42,649 nucleotides of DNA from Cyanobacteria bacterium SIG26 (lineage in GTDB: Bacteria > Cyanobacteriota > Vampirovibrionia > Gastranaerophilales > Gastranaerophilaceae), in contig SUTS01000015.1 of NCBI GenBank assembly GCA_015152555.1, positions 1 to 42,649 on the forward strand, in the 5' to 3' direction. Made by a program: the position numbers and the translations under genes. This document shows, one piece after another, positions 1 to 8,983 of this stretch. The first letter of the stretch is position 1. Every line of letters starts with the position of its first letter. The notes under the pieces are model-generated. The model had not been told where the DNA came from and ran no database searches. It worked only from the letters and a program-made list of their open reading frames with translations.

Positions 1-465
1 TATTTACGCTAGCTTTCGCTATCGAATTTTTTGTCTTGAATCATTTTTCGAAATTAACAAGTTTTATTTGCTTACAATAATTACTTATTGCTCACACTCG
101 TTTTCAGCTATTCTGTTTTCAATGTTCGGTGTATAAATCTCCAACGTGACTATAATTTCTCACTATCGGAAGGTTATTAAACCTCGTTACCCTACACTAT
201 TTACATTTTCTTGTAGATAACTTTCTAATCTTTAATAAAACTTTCGTTTTTAGATAAAATTCTAAGTATCTGGTTTTAATAAATTTTATGTCTGTGCGCC
301 TTGCACATTCCCTATACTAACTCTAAAAAAAATAAGTTTCAAGTATTTTATTTTATTTTGTTAAAAATTTGTTACAATTCGAAAAATGCGCATTTTTACA
401 GCGATTGACAATATAAATACACAGACATTAACCAACAAGATGATTGACAAGATTTGAAACACATC
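1..465. other. Gene-free left edge; possible rRNA operon leader/spacer
   Basis: I see no coding region here. Read on the minus strand, about 310-1 has the look of pre-rRNA spacer: a stretch at about 121-100 reads GAACATTGAAAACAGAATAG, close in style to the TTGAAAACTGAATA-type motif found before 23S or in 16S leaders of many bacteria. Short stems are present, such as TGTGC/GCACA near 295-309 and AGGTT/AACCT near 172-186. If correct, the rRNA gene lies off the left edge on the minus strand. A perfect 16-bp palindrome sits at 382-397 (AAAAATGC/GCATTTTT) with no assigned role. Low confidence. Confidence 0.25.
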
Positions 466-496
466 AATAAAAAAAGCGGAGCTACATGCTCCGCCC
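466..496 (-). terminator. Rho-independent terminator of the GlgP-like gene
   Basis: A 7-bp GC-rich stem, GCGGAGC (476-482) with GCTCCGC (488-494), has a 5-nt loop. Read on the minus strand it is followed by a run of T (the A-run at 467-475). It lies just past the stop codon of the minus-strand gene at 514. Confidence 0.85.
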
Positions 497-513
497 TTAT
501 TGTGAGTAATTGT

Positions 514-2208
514 TTATTTTATATTTGAGAATGTCCACGCATCAAATGTCGGAGCTTCTGTTATCTTCATTTCAGATTTATCTTCTCCAGTGCACTCATC
601 ATCATGCGCAATAGGTTTATACAATCTATTATAATATTCAATAACCATTCTGTCTGAATTAAAGTACGCTTCAGAAGTTCTGATAGCTTGACGCATAAGT
701 CTTGCCCACTCCATTTTATTTTCATAATAAGTAGGAATGATTTGTTCTTCTAAGATGCTCATTAAGCACTTATGATCTTTCCAGTGTCTTTCTTCCCAAG
801 ACATTTCATCGTCAATTTCAGGATACTCAATTGCGTAACCATTGATACCGCTAAATGTACCTTCAACAGTCCAACCATCAAAAATTGACAAGTGAAGTGT
901 TCCGTTCATATTAGCTGACATACCTGAAGTACCAGATGCTTCAAATGGTCTTAGAGGTGTATTTAACCAAATATCAGAACCACGTTTCAACATTCCTGAC
1001 AACTGTAATTCATAGCCTGATAAAACAACAACATTTTTCAATGAGTGAGAACGATTTAATAATTTATTAAACATTTCTCTACCCATGACATCGTCCGGAT
1101 GGAATTTACCTGCAAAAATAATTTGAACCTTATTTTCTTCAAGTAATTTGCCAATTCTTGCATTATCCATCAAAATTAACCAAGCACGTTTATAATCAGC
1201 AAAACGTCTTGCCCAAGTAATTGTTAATACATCAGGATCAAATCTTTTACCTGCAACGTTTGCAATATATTTAAACAACTCAGCTTTCATTTCACGTTTT
1301 GTATCTAACAAACCTTGAGGATTGTTTTTTACACCAACAATACGTTTATCTTGCCAATAATCAAGATTTACAGCGTTTGTAATCGCACGAATCGGACATC
1401 TGCCTTCAACCCATTCCCACATTTTGTTAGCAACAAGACCATGTAATTGAGATACAGCATTTGCAATTCTTGACATTCTCAAAGCCGCAACTGTTAATGA
1501 GAAGTTTTCGCCACCTAAGTTAACCGCAGTCTCTCTTGATGCTCCTGCGAAGAACCCGCCTTCCATTAGCGTATCAACCCAATGAACTTCGTTACCTGCA
1601 GCTACTGGTGTGTGAGTAGTGAATACTGTACGTTTTTTAACTTCGTTCAAATCACCATTATATTGTCTTAACAATTCAAAAGCAGCAGGTAAAGCATGGC
1701 CTTCATTCATGTGGATAACATCAAAATTATAACCAACTTGTTGAAGAATTCTAACACCTGCAACACCCAAAACTGTTTCTTGAGCAATTCTGATCTTCTC
1801 ATTACCATCATACAATTTATGAGAAATACTTTTTGCCCAATCGCTATTTCCTTCAATATCTGTTGTCAATAAATAAACAGGACAAGTACCAAACAATTCA
1901 GGTTTAACCAAAAATGCTTTTACTTTAACCTTTTCACCAAAAATATCTACTTCGGCTTGCTTTCCGGTATCTTCCAAGAAATCATAATACTTTCTAATAT
2001 AAGCAACTTCAACATTGCCGGAATGGTCTATACGCTGGTTATAATAACCGTAAGACCATAGCATGGTTACCCCAACCATAGGCATCTGTAAATAGCCTGC
2101 TGATAGCATGTGTGATCCGGCCAAAAAACCCAAACCGCCAGAATATGTGCTTAGCGATTGGTCCATAGCTATTTCCATTGAAAAATACGCTACATTTGGT
2201 AATGCCAT
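514..2208 (-). CDS. glgP: GT35 alpha-glucan (glycogen) phosphorylase family protein, PLP lysine replaced
   Basis: 564 aa, the short form of alpha-glucan phosphorylase (GT35), which normally releases glucose-1-phosphate from glycogen in the cytoplasm. Family marks are the N-terminal VAYFSMEIAM and TYSGGLGFLAG stretches, HMNEGHALPAAFELL, TTHTPVAAGNE, the ARRFADYKRAWLI block, and LNTPLRPFEASGTSGM near the C-terminus. Normally a lysine that carries pyridoxal phosphate follows this last block (GTSxMK); here the codon at 918-916 is TCA, giving Ser431 (G-T-S-G-M-S-A-N-M-N-G). The rest of the fold looks intact, so this is not a decayed gene. It may be a non-phosphorolytic or otherwise divergent member; I recall relatives in other phyla with a changed residue here but cannot verify that. 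Start ATG has an upstream AGAGAGG ribosome site. Single-gene unit ending in a clear terminator. Confidence 0.88.
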   Translation of the reverse strand: MALPNVAYFSMEIAMDQSLSTYSGGLGFLAGSHMLSAGYLQMPMVGVTMLWSYGYYNQRIDHSGNVEVAYIRKYYDFLEDTGKQAEVDIFGEKVKVKAFLVKPELFGTCPVYLLTTDIEGNSDWAKSISHKLYDGNEKIRIAQETVLGVAGVRILQQVGYNFDVIHMNEGHALPAAFELLRQYNGDLNEVKKRTVFTTHTPVAAGNEVHWVDTLMEGGFFAGASRETAVNLGGENFSLTVAALRMSRIANAVSQLHGLVANKMWEWVEGRCPIRAITNAVNLDYWQDKRIVGVKNNPQGLLDTKREMKAELFKYIANVAGKRFDPDVLTITWARRFADYKRAWLILMDNARIGKLLEENKVQIIFAGKFHPDDVMGREMFNKLLNRSHSLKNVVVLSGYELQLSGMLKRGSDIWLNTPLRPFEASGTSGMSANMNGTLHLSIFDGWTVEGTFSGINGYAIEYPEIDDEMSWEERHWKDHKCLMSILEEQIIPTYYENKMEWARLMRQAIRTSEAYFNSDRMVIEYYNRLYKPIAHDDECTGEDKSEMKITEAPTFDAWTFSNIK

Positions 2209-2257
2209 AATTTACCTCTCTTCTTTTATAACTTCTATACACTAAATTTTTCATGTA

Positions 2258-2285
2258 CGCACAACTGTGCAATGATATTGTAGCA
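2258..2285 (-). promoter_or_regulatory. Possible extended -10 promoter and small palindrome before the GlgP-like gene
   Basis: On the minus strand TGC-TACAAT (2285-2277) resembles an extended -10 element. No good -35 is visible. A 12-bp palindrome GCACA-AC-TGTGC lies just downstream at about 2259-2270, where a regulator could bind. Pattern only. Confidence 0.35.
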
Positions 2286-2458
2286 TACTTTTAAAAAAAA
2301 ATATAGCCTTTTTTTAAAAAAACTCAAACGCGCAAATTTGTTTAATTATTCAACTTAAAAATAGTAAAGAAATGTTAACATTATAAAATATATCTAGCAA
2401 ATTTATTTTTCAGAAACATTATAACCAATACAATAGATATACATAGAAAGGACATTAT

Positions 2459-2809
2459 ATGGCCACCCAAATACTAAATAAACCAATACTTAGAACTACA
2501 ATTTCTGATTACGCAAAAATTATGAATGAAGTAGCTAAAAAAAATAAGAACGTAGCTTTAGATTTTATGGAAGACGGTATCCGCTCAGATATCAACACCA
2601 AAGCTATTCGAGAAATGGACCCTAAATTTGAAGTGTTTACAAAAAACGGAAGATTCACTCCTAAAGCTCAAGCTAATATTATTAATTCACTAAAATCATA
2701 CGGCTACAAATCTAATGCGAACTTCAAAGATATTACAGCTAAAGATTTTATCAACATGCTACTAAACAAAATCAATAAAAACACATTAGATATTGATTAT
2801 TACGCATAA
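2459..2809 (+). CDS. Small hypothetical protein
   Basis: 116 aa, unrecognised. It starts with ATG preceded by AGAAAGGA at a good distance. The protein is mostly helical in style and Lys/Asn-rich, with no signal peptide, membrane segment or cysteine. The C-terminal third (FTPKAQANIINSLKSYGYKS... DFINMLL) looks like a small amphipathic helical domain. It is a single-gene unit, divergent from the GlgP-like gene and convergent with the chaperone gene, sharing a bidirectional terminator with it. No function can be assigned. Confidence 0.7.
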   Translation: MATQILNKPILRTTISDYAKIMNEVAKKNKNVALDFMEDGIRSDINTKAIREMDPKFEVFTKNGRFTPKAQANIINSLKSYGYKSNANFKDITAKDFINMLLNKINKNTLDIDYYA

Positions 2810-2827
2810 TTTAATATTATAAACTAT

Positions 2828-2860
2828 AAAAAAAGAAGGATTATTATCCTTCTTTTTTTA
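2828..2860. terminator. Bidirectional terminator between convergent genes
   Basis: AAAAGAAGGA (2831-2840), a short loop and TCCTTCTTTT form a stem with A-run and T-run flanks, so it can serve both strands. The stop codon of the minus-strand chaperone (2846-2844) lies within the hairpin loop. Confidence 0.8.
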
Positions 2861-3896
2861 ATTGCTTATATAAATCAATCTCTTTTTGTGTCAATTTATC
2901 AGGCAATACTATTTTTATTCGGACACCCAAGTTTCCATACCCACCTGATTTTTTTGGCAAACCTAACTCTTTCAACCTTAACATTTTGCCAGTTGAAGTC
3001 ATTGGCGGGATTTTTATACCAATTTTACCATGCAAAGTTGTTATATCTTTTTGACAACCAAGCACAGCCTCTGGTGGAGTAATTTCTATATCTTTTGTTA
3101 AATCAGAACCGTTTATTTCGTACTCAGAATCTTTAGGTGTTATTACAAGATACAAATCACCCTTTTGACCATAAGCATCAACTTTTCCTTCACCCTTTAA
3201 TCGAACTTTTTGCCCTTCTTTAACCTCTTTAGGCAATTTAACCTTTATAGATTTATTTTCATTAATAATCCCCGTTCCACCACATGCTGAGCAATAACCT
3301 CCGCCAGAACATTGAGTACACTTGTGCATATCATTAAATTTTACCAAAATAGGTTCTGAAGAATACAAGTCTCTTGCTGTTACGTTTAGAGTTTTTGTTA
3401 TATCTAAATCTTGTGGCTTTGATTGAGTCTTAGTAGATCTTCGAGCAGCTCCAGAGCTTGCATAGCCTTGAGAACCTAAATCCCCAAAATCAAACCCGCC
3501 AAAGTTTCCTGAACGTTGATGCGCTGATGCTCCACCCATCATATCGCCAAATAACGAACTGAAGAAATCGGAGAATCCGCCCATCTCTTGGCCGTTAAAA
3601 TTAAATTGTTGAAAGCCTTGACCACCACCAAAATTAAAGTTTTCAAAACCCGGAGGCGGCGTATAATCTGCCCCACCCTGCCAATTTGAGCCTAAGCTAT
3701 CATATCTTGAACGTTTTTGCTTATCTCCAAGAACTTCATAAGCTTCATTTATATCTTTGAATTTATCTTCAGCCTCTTTCGATTTATTAACGTCGGGATG
3801 ATATTTTCTGGCGAGTTTTCTGTACGCAGACTTTATTTCAGCATCAGTCGCATCTCTTTTTACCCCAAGGGTTTCATAGTAATCTTTATATTTCAT
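2844..3896 (-). CDS. DnaJ/CbpA-type J-domain co-chaperone with reduced zinc finger
   Basis: 350 aa. The J domain at residues 3-68 has the HPD motif at 33-35, which stimulates DnaK ATPase. It is followed by a Gly/Phe-rich linker (about 70-150) and DnaJ C-terminal beta domains ([21 protein letters not shown] and later [12 protein letters not shown]). Full DnaJ has four CxxCxGxG repeats binding two zinc ions; here only C193-x2-C196 and C202-x2-C205 are present, allowing at most one zinc site. It is therefore between DnaJ and zinc-free CbpA types. An upstream in-frame ATG exists 18 nt earlier, but the AGGAG box lies between the two and fits the ATG at 3896 with 7-nt spacing, so I use that. No dnaK or grpE is adjacent. 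Confidence 0.85.
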   Translation of the reverse strand: MKYKDYYETLGVKRDATDAEIKSAYRKLARKYHPDVNKSKEAEDKFKDINEAYEVLGDKQKRSRYDSLGSNWQGGADYTPPPGFENFNFGGGQGFQQFNFNGQEMGGFSDFFSSLFGDMMGGASAHQRSGNFGGFDFGDLGSQGYASSGAARRSTKTQSKPQDLDITKTLNVTARDLYSSEPILVKFNDMHKCTQCSGGGYCSACGGTGIINENKSIKVKLPKEVKEGQKVRLKGEGKVDAYGQKGDLYLVITPKDSEYEINGSDLTKDIEITPPEAVLGCQKDITTLHGKIGIKIPPMTSTGKMLRLKELGLPKKSGGYGNLGVRIKIVLPDKLTQKEIDLYKQLKKEG

Positions 3897-3967
3897 ATGA
3901 TATCTCCTAACCATATAATAATATAAATCAAAACAAATTTATTAAATTTTAATTATTTCTTAATCAT

Positions 3968-4000
3968 TAAAAAAGGAACGCCATTACCGCGTTCCTTTTA
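3968..4000 (-). terminator. Terminator of the winged-helix gene
   Basis: AAAGGAACG (about 3972-3980) pairs with CGTTCCTTT (about 3990-3998), with A/T runs on both sides. It lies downstream of the minus-strand gene ending at 4031. Confidence 0.75.
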
Positions 4001-4030
4001 TATATTATATATAAGTGTAAATTGGTTATA

Positions 4031-4249
4031 TTATCTTAAACTAACTTTTACAGCAGGTCCTTTTTGTTCGATTTCAACTTTATTTTCTCTAGCTAACCAG
4101 CCAAGACCTAAATCTGCAAAGTTTCCTTTTAAATCTAATTCTTTTTTCATTTTTGCAAATGAAGTTGTTCCATTTTGGTGTAAATAATTATAAATTTCAC
4201 CAGCTGAAAATCCGATTTGTTCTTCTAATGATAATGATCTTTTTGCCAT
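4031..4249 (-). CDS. Small winged helix-turn-helix protein (DUF2582-like)
   Basis: 72 aa. The sequence (EEQIGFSAGEIYNYLHQNG, FAKMKKEL, LGLGWLAREN) matches the short stand-alone winged-helix family DUF2582, a probable DNA-binding or regulatory domain of unknown target. An earlier in-frame ATG 15 nt upstream is part of the GGAGG ribosome-binding region (ATGGAGGAAAAAACT) and is unlikely to be used; the ATG at 4249 has ideal spacing. It is transcribed alone, divergent from the large helicase gene. Confidence 0.75.
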   Translation of the reverse strand: MAKRSLSLEEQIGFSAGEIYNYLHQNGTTSFAKMKKELDLKGNFADLGLGWLARENKVEIEQKGPAVKVSLR

Positions 4250-4392
4250 AGTTTTTTCCTCCATAACTATCCTATGTATAACACTTTTTCGATATTCAAA
4301 TCATATTGCAATCTTGAAATTTTGAAATCATTTTATAAATGTAGTTTTAAAGGTATTTTATGTTAGAATATACTTTATAAGGAGTATTGATT

Positions 4393-7300
4393 TTGATTAT
4401 CGAGGGGAATATCACATCTGGAAAAACTGATTTTCTAATAGATAAATACGCGCAATTGTTAAATTCAGGAATAAAATCGTCTGAAATTTTAGTAATTGTT
4501 CAAAACTCATCCTTAAAAAACTCTTTTATAGAAAAAACATTAGAAAAATTAACAGTTGATTGCATTGAAAAACTCAATGTTCACTCATTTTTTTCGCTTG
4601 TTTACAACACAGTATCTGACAACTGGGCTTTTTTGGAAGATAGAAATATTTATGACAATCCGGTGATTCTACCCAATATGTCAGGACTTGAAGTTTCACA
4701 ATTTATATTAAAAGAGATTTTGAATGATGTGAAATTTAGAGGGTACAATTCAAGAATATCCCTACTACATCAAATATTTAGAAGATACTCGCTTATAGTT
4801 CAAAATAATCTAACTCAAAGCGAAGTCGATGAACGAGCAAAAATTTTAAAAGAAGGATTTTCCGATGAAGCTGAACTTGCAATCAAAAGATTAATGAAAA
4901 AGACGCTTGAACTAAGGGGATTTGACTACATCCGCCAGTGTTCAATGTTTAATTTCATCTACAAAAATACAGATTATTTTAAAGATATAAAATATTTAAT
5001 CGTCGATGATGCAGATGAATGCACTCCTATATGCATTGATTTTCTCGAATATTTATCTAAACAAATTACAAACGCCTATATTGCAATAGATAAATTAGGT
5101 TCAAGCAGATGCGGCTATTTAAGCGCAGATAAAAACAATTTTGAAAAACTCAAAAAATTTTTCCCGTCAGAAATAATACAACTTGAGACCAACACTAACT
5201 TAACTAAAGACGCATCAATACTATATAACAACACAAACAATAACGAAACTAATTGTTTAACAAACTTCGAATACCAATCAATTGCAAAAAGAACAAACAT
5301 GCTTGAGATTGCAATAAAAAGAATTCAACAACTACTGACAAATAAAATTAAACCCTCAGAGATTTCAATAATTTCACCGGTGATTGACGACATGCTAAAA
5401 TTCAGCATTAAAGAAAATCTTACATCAAATATCAACCCCGTATATCTGTCAGGTAGCGAAAAACTTATACAAAACAGATTAGTTCAAGCAACTATAACCA
5501 TTTTGAAACTTAACACAGAATTAAGAAACGTATTATCTGAATTTGAATTAAGAATAATTCTATCTGAATTCTTACAAATTCCATTAAAATATTGCTCAGA
5601 AATATTATCAGATTTCCAAAAAACAAAAACTCTTATACACCACAACTTTTCTGATGAAGACTATACAAAAAAATATAACGAATTTGTTGATTTTATTGAA
5701 AGGTTAAAAATTTCTGACAACAAAATTTCTGAACAAATAATCGAGATATATAACAATATAATAAGCCCAATAAACCCTAGCGATAACGAACTTATAAAAT
5801 TCAATTTTTTCATAAAGCAAATCACTGATTTTGAAAACATATTCGGAAAGAATTTTAATTCAAAAAAATCGGAAATTATTATACAAATAGAAAATTCAAT
5901 TATTGCAGAAAATCCTTATTCAATTCTTGAAATAAAAAATAATGATTTAATTATATCAACACCACAAAAAATCATTGACAATCAAGTTAAAACGAAATAT
6001 CAAATTTGGTTAGATATATCAAATTCTGAATGGATAAAATCCGATACCGGACCTTTGTACAATGCTTGGGTTTTCCAAAAAGATTGGTCAAAAAAAGAAT
6101 ATACAATTGACGACAACATTAATTTATCAAGGAATAAAAATGCCAGAATTTTACGCAAATTAACACTTTGCGCATCTGAAAAAGTATACTGTTACTCAAG
6201 CCTATTTGATTCAAACGGAGTGGAAAACTATGGCGGAATTGAGCCTCATATTATAACAACAATACCAGACACTGAAACATGTGAAAATACAACATTCAAA
6301 ATAGTTCCACGAGAAGATCAAAAACCTGTACTTGAATACACAACCGGAAACATGGGCATTTCCGCAGTACCTGGAGCCGGCAAAACAACTATATTATTAG
6401 CACTTATTATAAAACTATTAGAACGAGGAATAAACCCTGAACATATTTTTGTTCTTACTTATATGGATTCTGCCGCAAGAAACTTTCGAGAACGAATTAA
6501 AAACATTCGCAAAAACTCGGCGAAATTACCAAACATTAGTACAATCCACGGGCTTGCACTAAGAATTTTAAAAGAAAATGGTAACTATGAAAAATTAGGA
6601 TTGTCTTCAGATTTTGAAATTTGTGACGACTCTCAAAGAAGTCGAATTTTAAAAGAAATTTCAAACAAACTAAAAATTGAATCAAAATTAGCCGAAGAAT
6701 TTGACAGAGGTGTTTCCGTATTTAAAATAGGCCAAGGCGAATTCCACGATTTTATTACTGATAACAAACTTAAAAAATTTAAAATGTATTTTTCTCTTTA
6801 TCAAGAAAGCTTAAAAGAATTCAATTTGATTGATTACGATGACATGCTAACAGGTTCGGTGAGAATTTTAAAAGAAAATCCTGACATATTGTCTCACTAC
6901 CAAAATATTTGTGAATACATAATAGAGGATGAAGCTCAAGATTCATCCTCAGTTCAACAAGAATTAATCACACTTCTTTCCGGTAAACACAAAAATATAA
7001 TTCGTTGTGGAGATGTGAACCAATCAATTACCGCAACATTTTCAAATGCTGATGTGGAAGGCTTTAGAAAATTCATAACAGAAAATAATAATGTTACAAT
7101 GAATTGTTCGCAACGATGCACAAAAGATGTTTGGGAATTTGCAAATAAACTGGTTGAAACCGCCTCGACTCAAAACGATAGTAAAGATGCATTTTTCAAA
7201 ATGTATATGCAACCGGTTGAAGGCAAGAACCCAAAACCCAGCAACAATGGGGCTGACGTTCTGGGCGAAATTTTTGAAAGCGCATTAGAAGAAAAAAATT

Positions 7301-8280
7301 ACGTACTAAAAATAATAAAAGACACGTTATCAAAAAATCCGGATTATACTGTCGGAATTCTTTTACGCAACAATTATCAAGTTGCAGCCTGGCAAAACTT
7401 GATAGAAAATAGTGGGCTTAAAGTTATTACAAGAAACCAATGTTTAGAACAAAAAACCATTTTTAAATTAATATATTCTATAATGAAAATGGTTTTAACC
7501 CCATTTGATAACGAAAATATTGCAAAACACTATGAAATATTATCAGATTTAGGTTTTTATAAACACGGACTGGCAAACGAAATACGTAAATACGAAAACC
7601 CATTCATACAAGTTAATGCTGACAATATTAATAATTTACCCCTTGAACAATTTTATTGGGACCTTAATTATTGGGTATCTCTTTGTTATCTAACTCCAAA
7701 CGAATTAGCCACAAAAATAGGTTTACATTTTTTTAAAAGCGATATTGAAAAAGCAAATATCCATTTAATATCAACTCTTATCAAACGTATTTGTATAAAA
7801 AACAACTCATTAGAATATGCATTAGAAAGATTATCAGAACTATCAAAAAAACCTAATTTAAGCGGCTTTAAATTTTTCTCCGAAGAAGATGAAGATGATA
7901 AAAAATTCTTAGCCGGAAAAGTTCAGATAATGACAATGCATAAATCAAAAGGTGACGAGTTCAATTTGGTATTTTTACCGGAAATGACCGAAAAAAATCT
8001 ATCTTTAACCATTGACTCAATAACTCTAAAATCTTCTGAATTCATTGAATCTATAAAAACACTAAATCCAAAATACAAAAAGAAAACAGATTTTGAACTA
8101 AAACAAGAAATATTAGCTGAGAATTTACGATTACTTTATGTAGCTATAACTAGAGCTAAAAATAAACTTTATATAACTACAAGTACAAAATTTAAAAATA
8201 GGTTTGGCAAAGAACAAACAAATGAACCTAGTATAATTTTTGAAACTCTATTAGCAAATACTACAGGAGCAACTAATTAA
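4393..8280 (+). CDS. Large UvrD/AddAB-like helicase with two ATPase halves
   Basis: 1295 aa; TTG start at 4393, 8 nt after AAGGAG. (A TTG two codons earlier is too close to the box.) The N-terminal half starts with a Walker A of AddB type (EGNITSGKT, Lys11) and has a Walker-B-like VDDAD (Asp205-206), a weak ATPase resembling AddB. The C-terminal half is a full SF1A helicase: motif I VPGAGKT (Lys664), Ia TYMDSAARNF, II EDEAQD (Asp846-Glu847), III RCGDVNQSI, IV CSQRC, V IMTMHKSKGDEF and VI LRLLYVAITRAKN. No nuclease domain is present in it; the next gene supplies one, 0 nt away. It probably processes double-strand breaks ahead of RecA, as AddAB/RecBCD does (inference). One polypeptide with both AddB-like and AddA-like halves is unusual. 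Confidence 0.85.
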   Translation: MIIEGNITSGKTDFLIDKYAQLLNSGIKSSEILVIVQNSSLKNSFIEKTLEKLTVDCIEKLNVHSFFSLVYNTVSDNWAFLEDRNIYDNPVILPNMSGLEVSQFILKEILNDVKFRGYNSRISLLHQIFRRYSLIVQNNLTQSEVDERAKILKEGFSDEAELAIKRLMKKTLELRGFDYIRQCSMFNFIYKNTDYFKDIKYLIVDDADECTPICIDFLEYLSKQITNAYIAIDKLGSSRCGYLSADKNNFEKLKKFFPSEIIQLETNTNLTKDASILYNNTNNNETNCLTNFEYQSIAKRTNMLEIAIKRIQQLLTNKIKPSEISIISPVIDDMLKFSIKENLTSNINPVYLSGSEKLIQNRLVQATITILKLNTELRNVLSEFELRIILSEFLQIPLKYCSEILSDFQKTKTLIHHNFSDEDYTKKYNEFVDFIERLKISDNKISEQIIEIYNNIISPINPSDNELIKFNFFIKQITDFENIFGKNFNSKKSEIIIQIENSIIAENPYSILEIKNNDLIISTPQKIIDNQVKTKYQIWLDISNSEWIKSDTGPLYNAWVFQKDWSKKEYTIDDNINLSRNKNARILRKLTLCASEKVYCYSSLFDSNGVENYGGIEPHIITTIPDTETCENTTFKIVPREDQKPVLEYTTGNMGISAVPGAGKTTILLALIIKLLERGINPEHIFVLTYMDSAARNFRERIKNIRKNSAKLPNISTIHGLALRILKENGNYEKLGLSSDFEICDDSQRSRILKEISNKLKIESKLAEEFDRGVSVFKIGQGEFHDFITDNKLKKFKMYFSLYQESLKEFNLIDYDDMLTGSVRILKENPDILSHYQNICEYIIEDEAQDSSSVQQELITLLSGKHKNIIRCGDVNQSITATFSNADVEGFRKFITENNNVTMNCSQRCTKDVWEFANKLVETASTQNDSKDAFFKMYMQPVEGKNPKPSNNGADVLGEIFESALEEKNYVLKIIKDTLSKNPDYTVGILLRNNYQVAAWQNLIENSGLKVITRNQCLEQKTIFKLIYSIMKMVLTPFDNENIAKHYEILSDLGFYKHGLANEIRKYENPFIQVNADNINNLPLEQFYWDLNYWVSLCYLTPNELATKIGLHFFKSDIEKANIHLISTLIKRICIKNNSLEYALERLSELSKKPNLSGFKFFSEEDEDDKKFLAGKVQIMTMHKSKGDEFNLVFLPEMTEKNLSLTIDSITLKSSEFIESIKTLNPKYKKKTDFELKQEILAENLRLLYVAITRAKNKLYITTSTKFKNRFGKEQTNEPSIIFETLLANTTGATN

Positions 8281-8910
8281 ATGACAATTTTATCACCAAA
8301 TATGCTAAAAACATACCAAACCTGTCCGAAACTATATAAATTTAGGTATATAGATAAGTTAAACATTCCCACTTCAAACACACCATTTGAAAAAGGTAAA
8401 AAAATTCACGCATTAGCAAATTATTTCTTACAAGGGGTTAATATTTCAAGAATAGAAACCGTTCTAAATGAAAACGAAAAAGAGATTTGGCAAACTTTAC
8501 TTGATAATCCATTTTTTAGAAAAAAACATTTTCAATCAGAATATCAGCTTTCATGTAAAATAGATAAATTTTGGATTGGAGGACGATTAGATGCAATAGT
8601 TCAAGATGGGGAGAATTATTACATATTGGATTACAAAACCGGTTCAATCCCAAAATCGCCCGAATATGATTATCAAACAATGGTATATTTACTTTGTGTT
8701 GACAAATTTTTAAAAGGTAATTATGACTCATTATCATTTGTTTACATAAATCTTAAAACCAAAACAAATTATGTTATCAATTTTAATAACGAATTAAAAA
8801 ATGAATACCAAAATAAATTATTGGAAATTTGCACTAAAATAGCAAAGGATTCTATCTACAGAGAAAATCACAATAGTTGCTCGAATTGTAACTATATAAA
8901 CAAATGCTAA
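8281..8910 (+). CDS. RecB/Cas4-like PD-(D/E)XK nuclease with predicted 4Fe-4S cluster
   Basis: 209 aa. The start ATG directly follows the helicase stop codon, so the two are probably translationally coupled. It is a PDDEXK_1/RecB-like exonuclease: LSPNMLKTYQTCPKLYKFRY at the N-terminus, His43, Glu87, Asp104 (GRLDAI), Asp117-x-Lys119 (ILDYKTG) and Gln132-x3-Tyr136 (motif IV). Cys15 with C-terminal Cys200, Cys203 and Cys209 matches the AddB/Cas4 iron-sulfur arrangement that clamps the nuclease fold. No cas genes or CRISPR array are nearby, so a repair role as the nuclease partner of the upstream helicase is preferred to a Cas4 role. Confidence 0.87.
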   Translation: MTILSPNMLKTYQTCPKLYKFRYIDKLNIPTSNTPFEKGKKIHALANYFLQGVNISRIETVLNENEKEIWQTLLDNPFFRKKHFQSEYQLSCKIDKFWIGGRLDAIVQDGENYYILDYKTGSIPKSPEYDYQTMVYLLCVDKFLKGNYDSLSFVYINLKTKTNYVINFNNELKNEYQNKLLEICTKIAKDSIYRENHNSCSNCNYINKC

Positions 8911-8983
8911 AAAACAGGATACCCCATTGACAAAATATCAAATAAAGAGGAAAATAACTAGTAGTTGAGGGGGATATATTATT

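Noticed and set aside
401..450. TTGACA-like hexamers as a promoter in the left gap
   Set aside because: No TATAAT at 16-18 bp and no gene downstream on that strand.
8281..8910. Cas4 of a CRISPR system
   Set aside because: The nuclease has Cas4-like cysteines, but there is no CRISPR array or cas gene in the window and it follows a helicase directly.
8911..8983. Glycine riboswitch before gcvT
   Set aside because: The gap is only 73 bp and has no tandem aptamer pattern; TTGACA is present but without a fitting -10.
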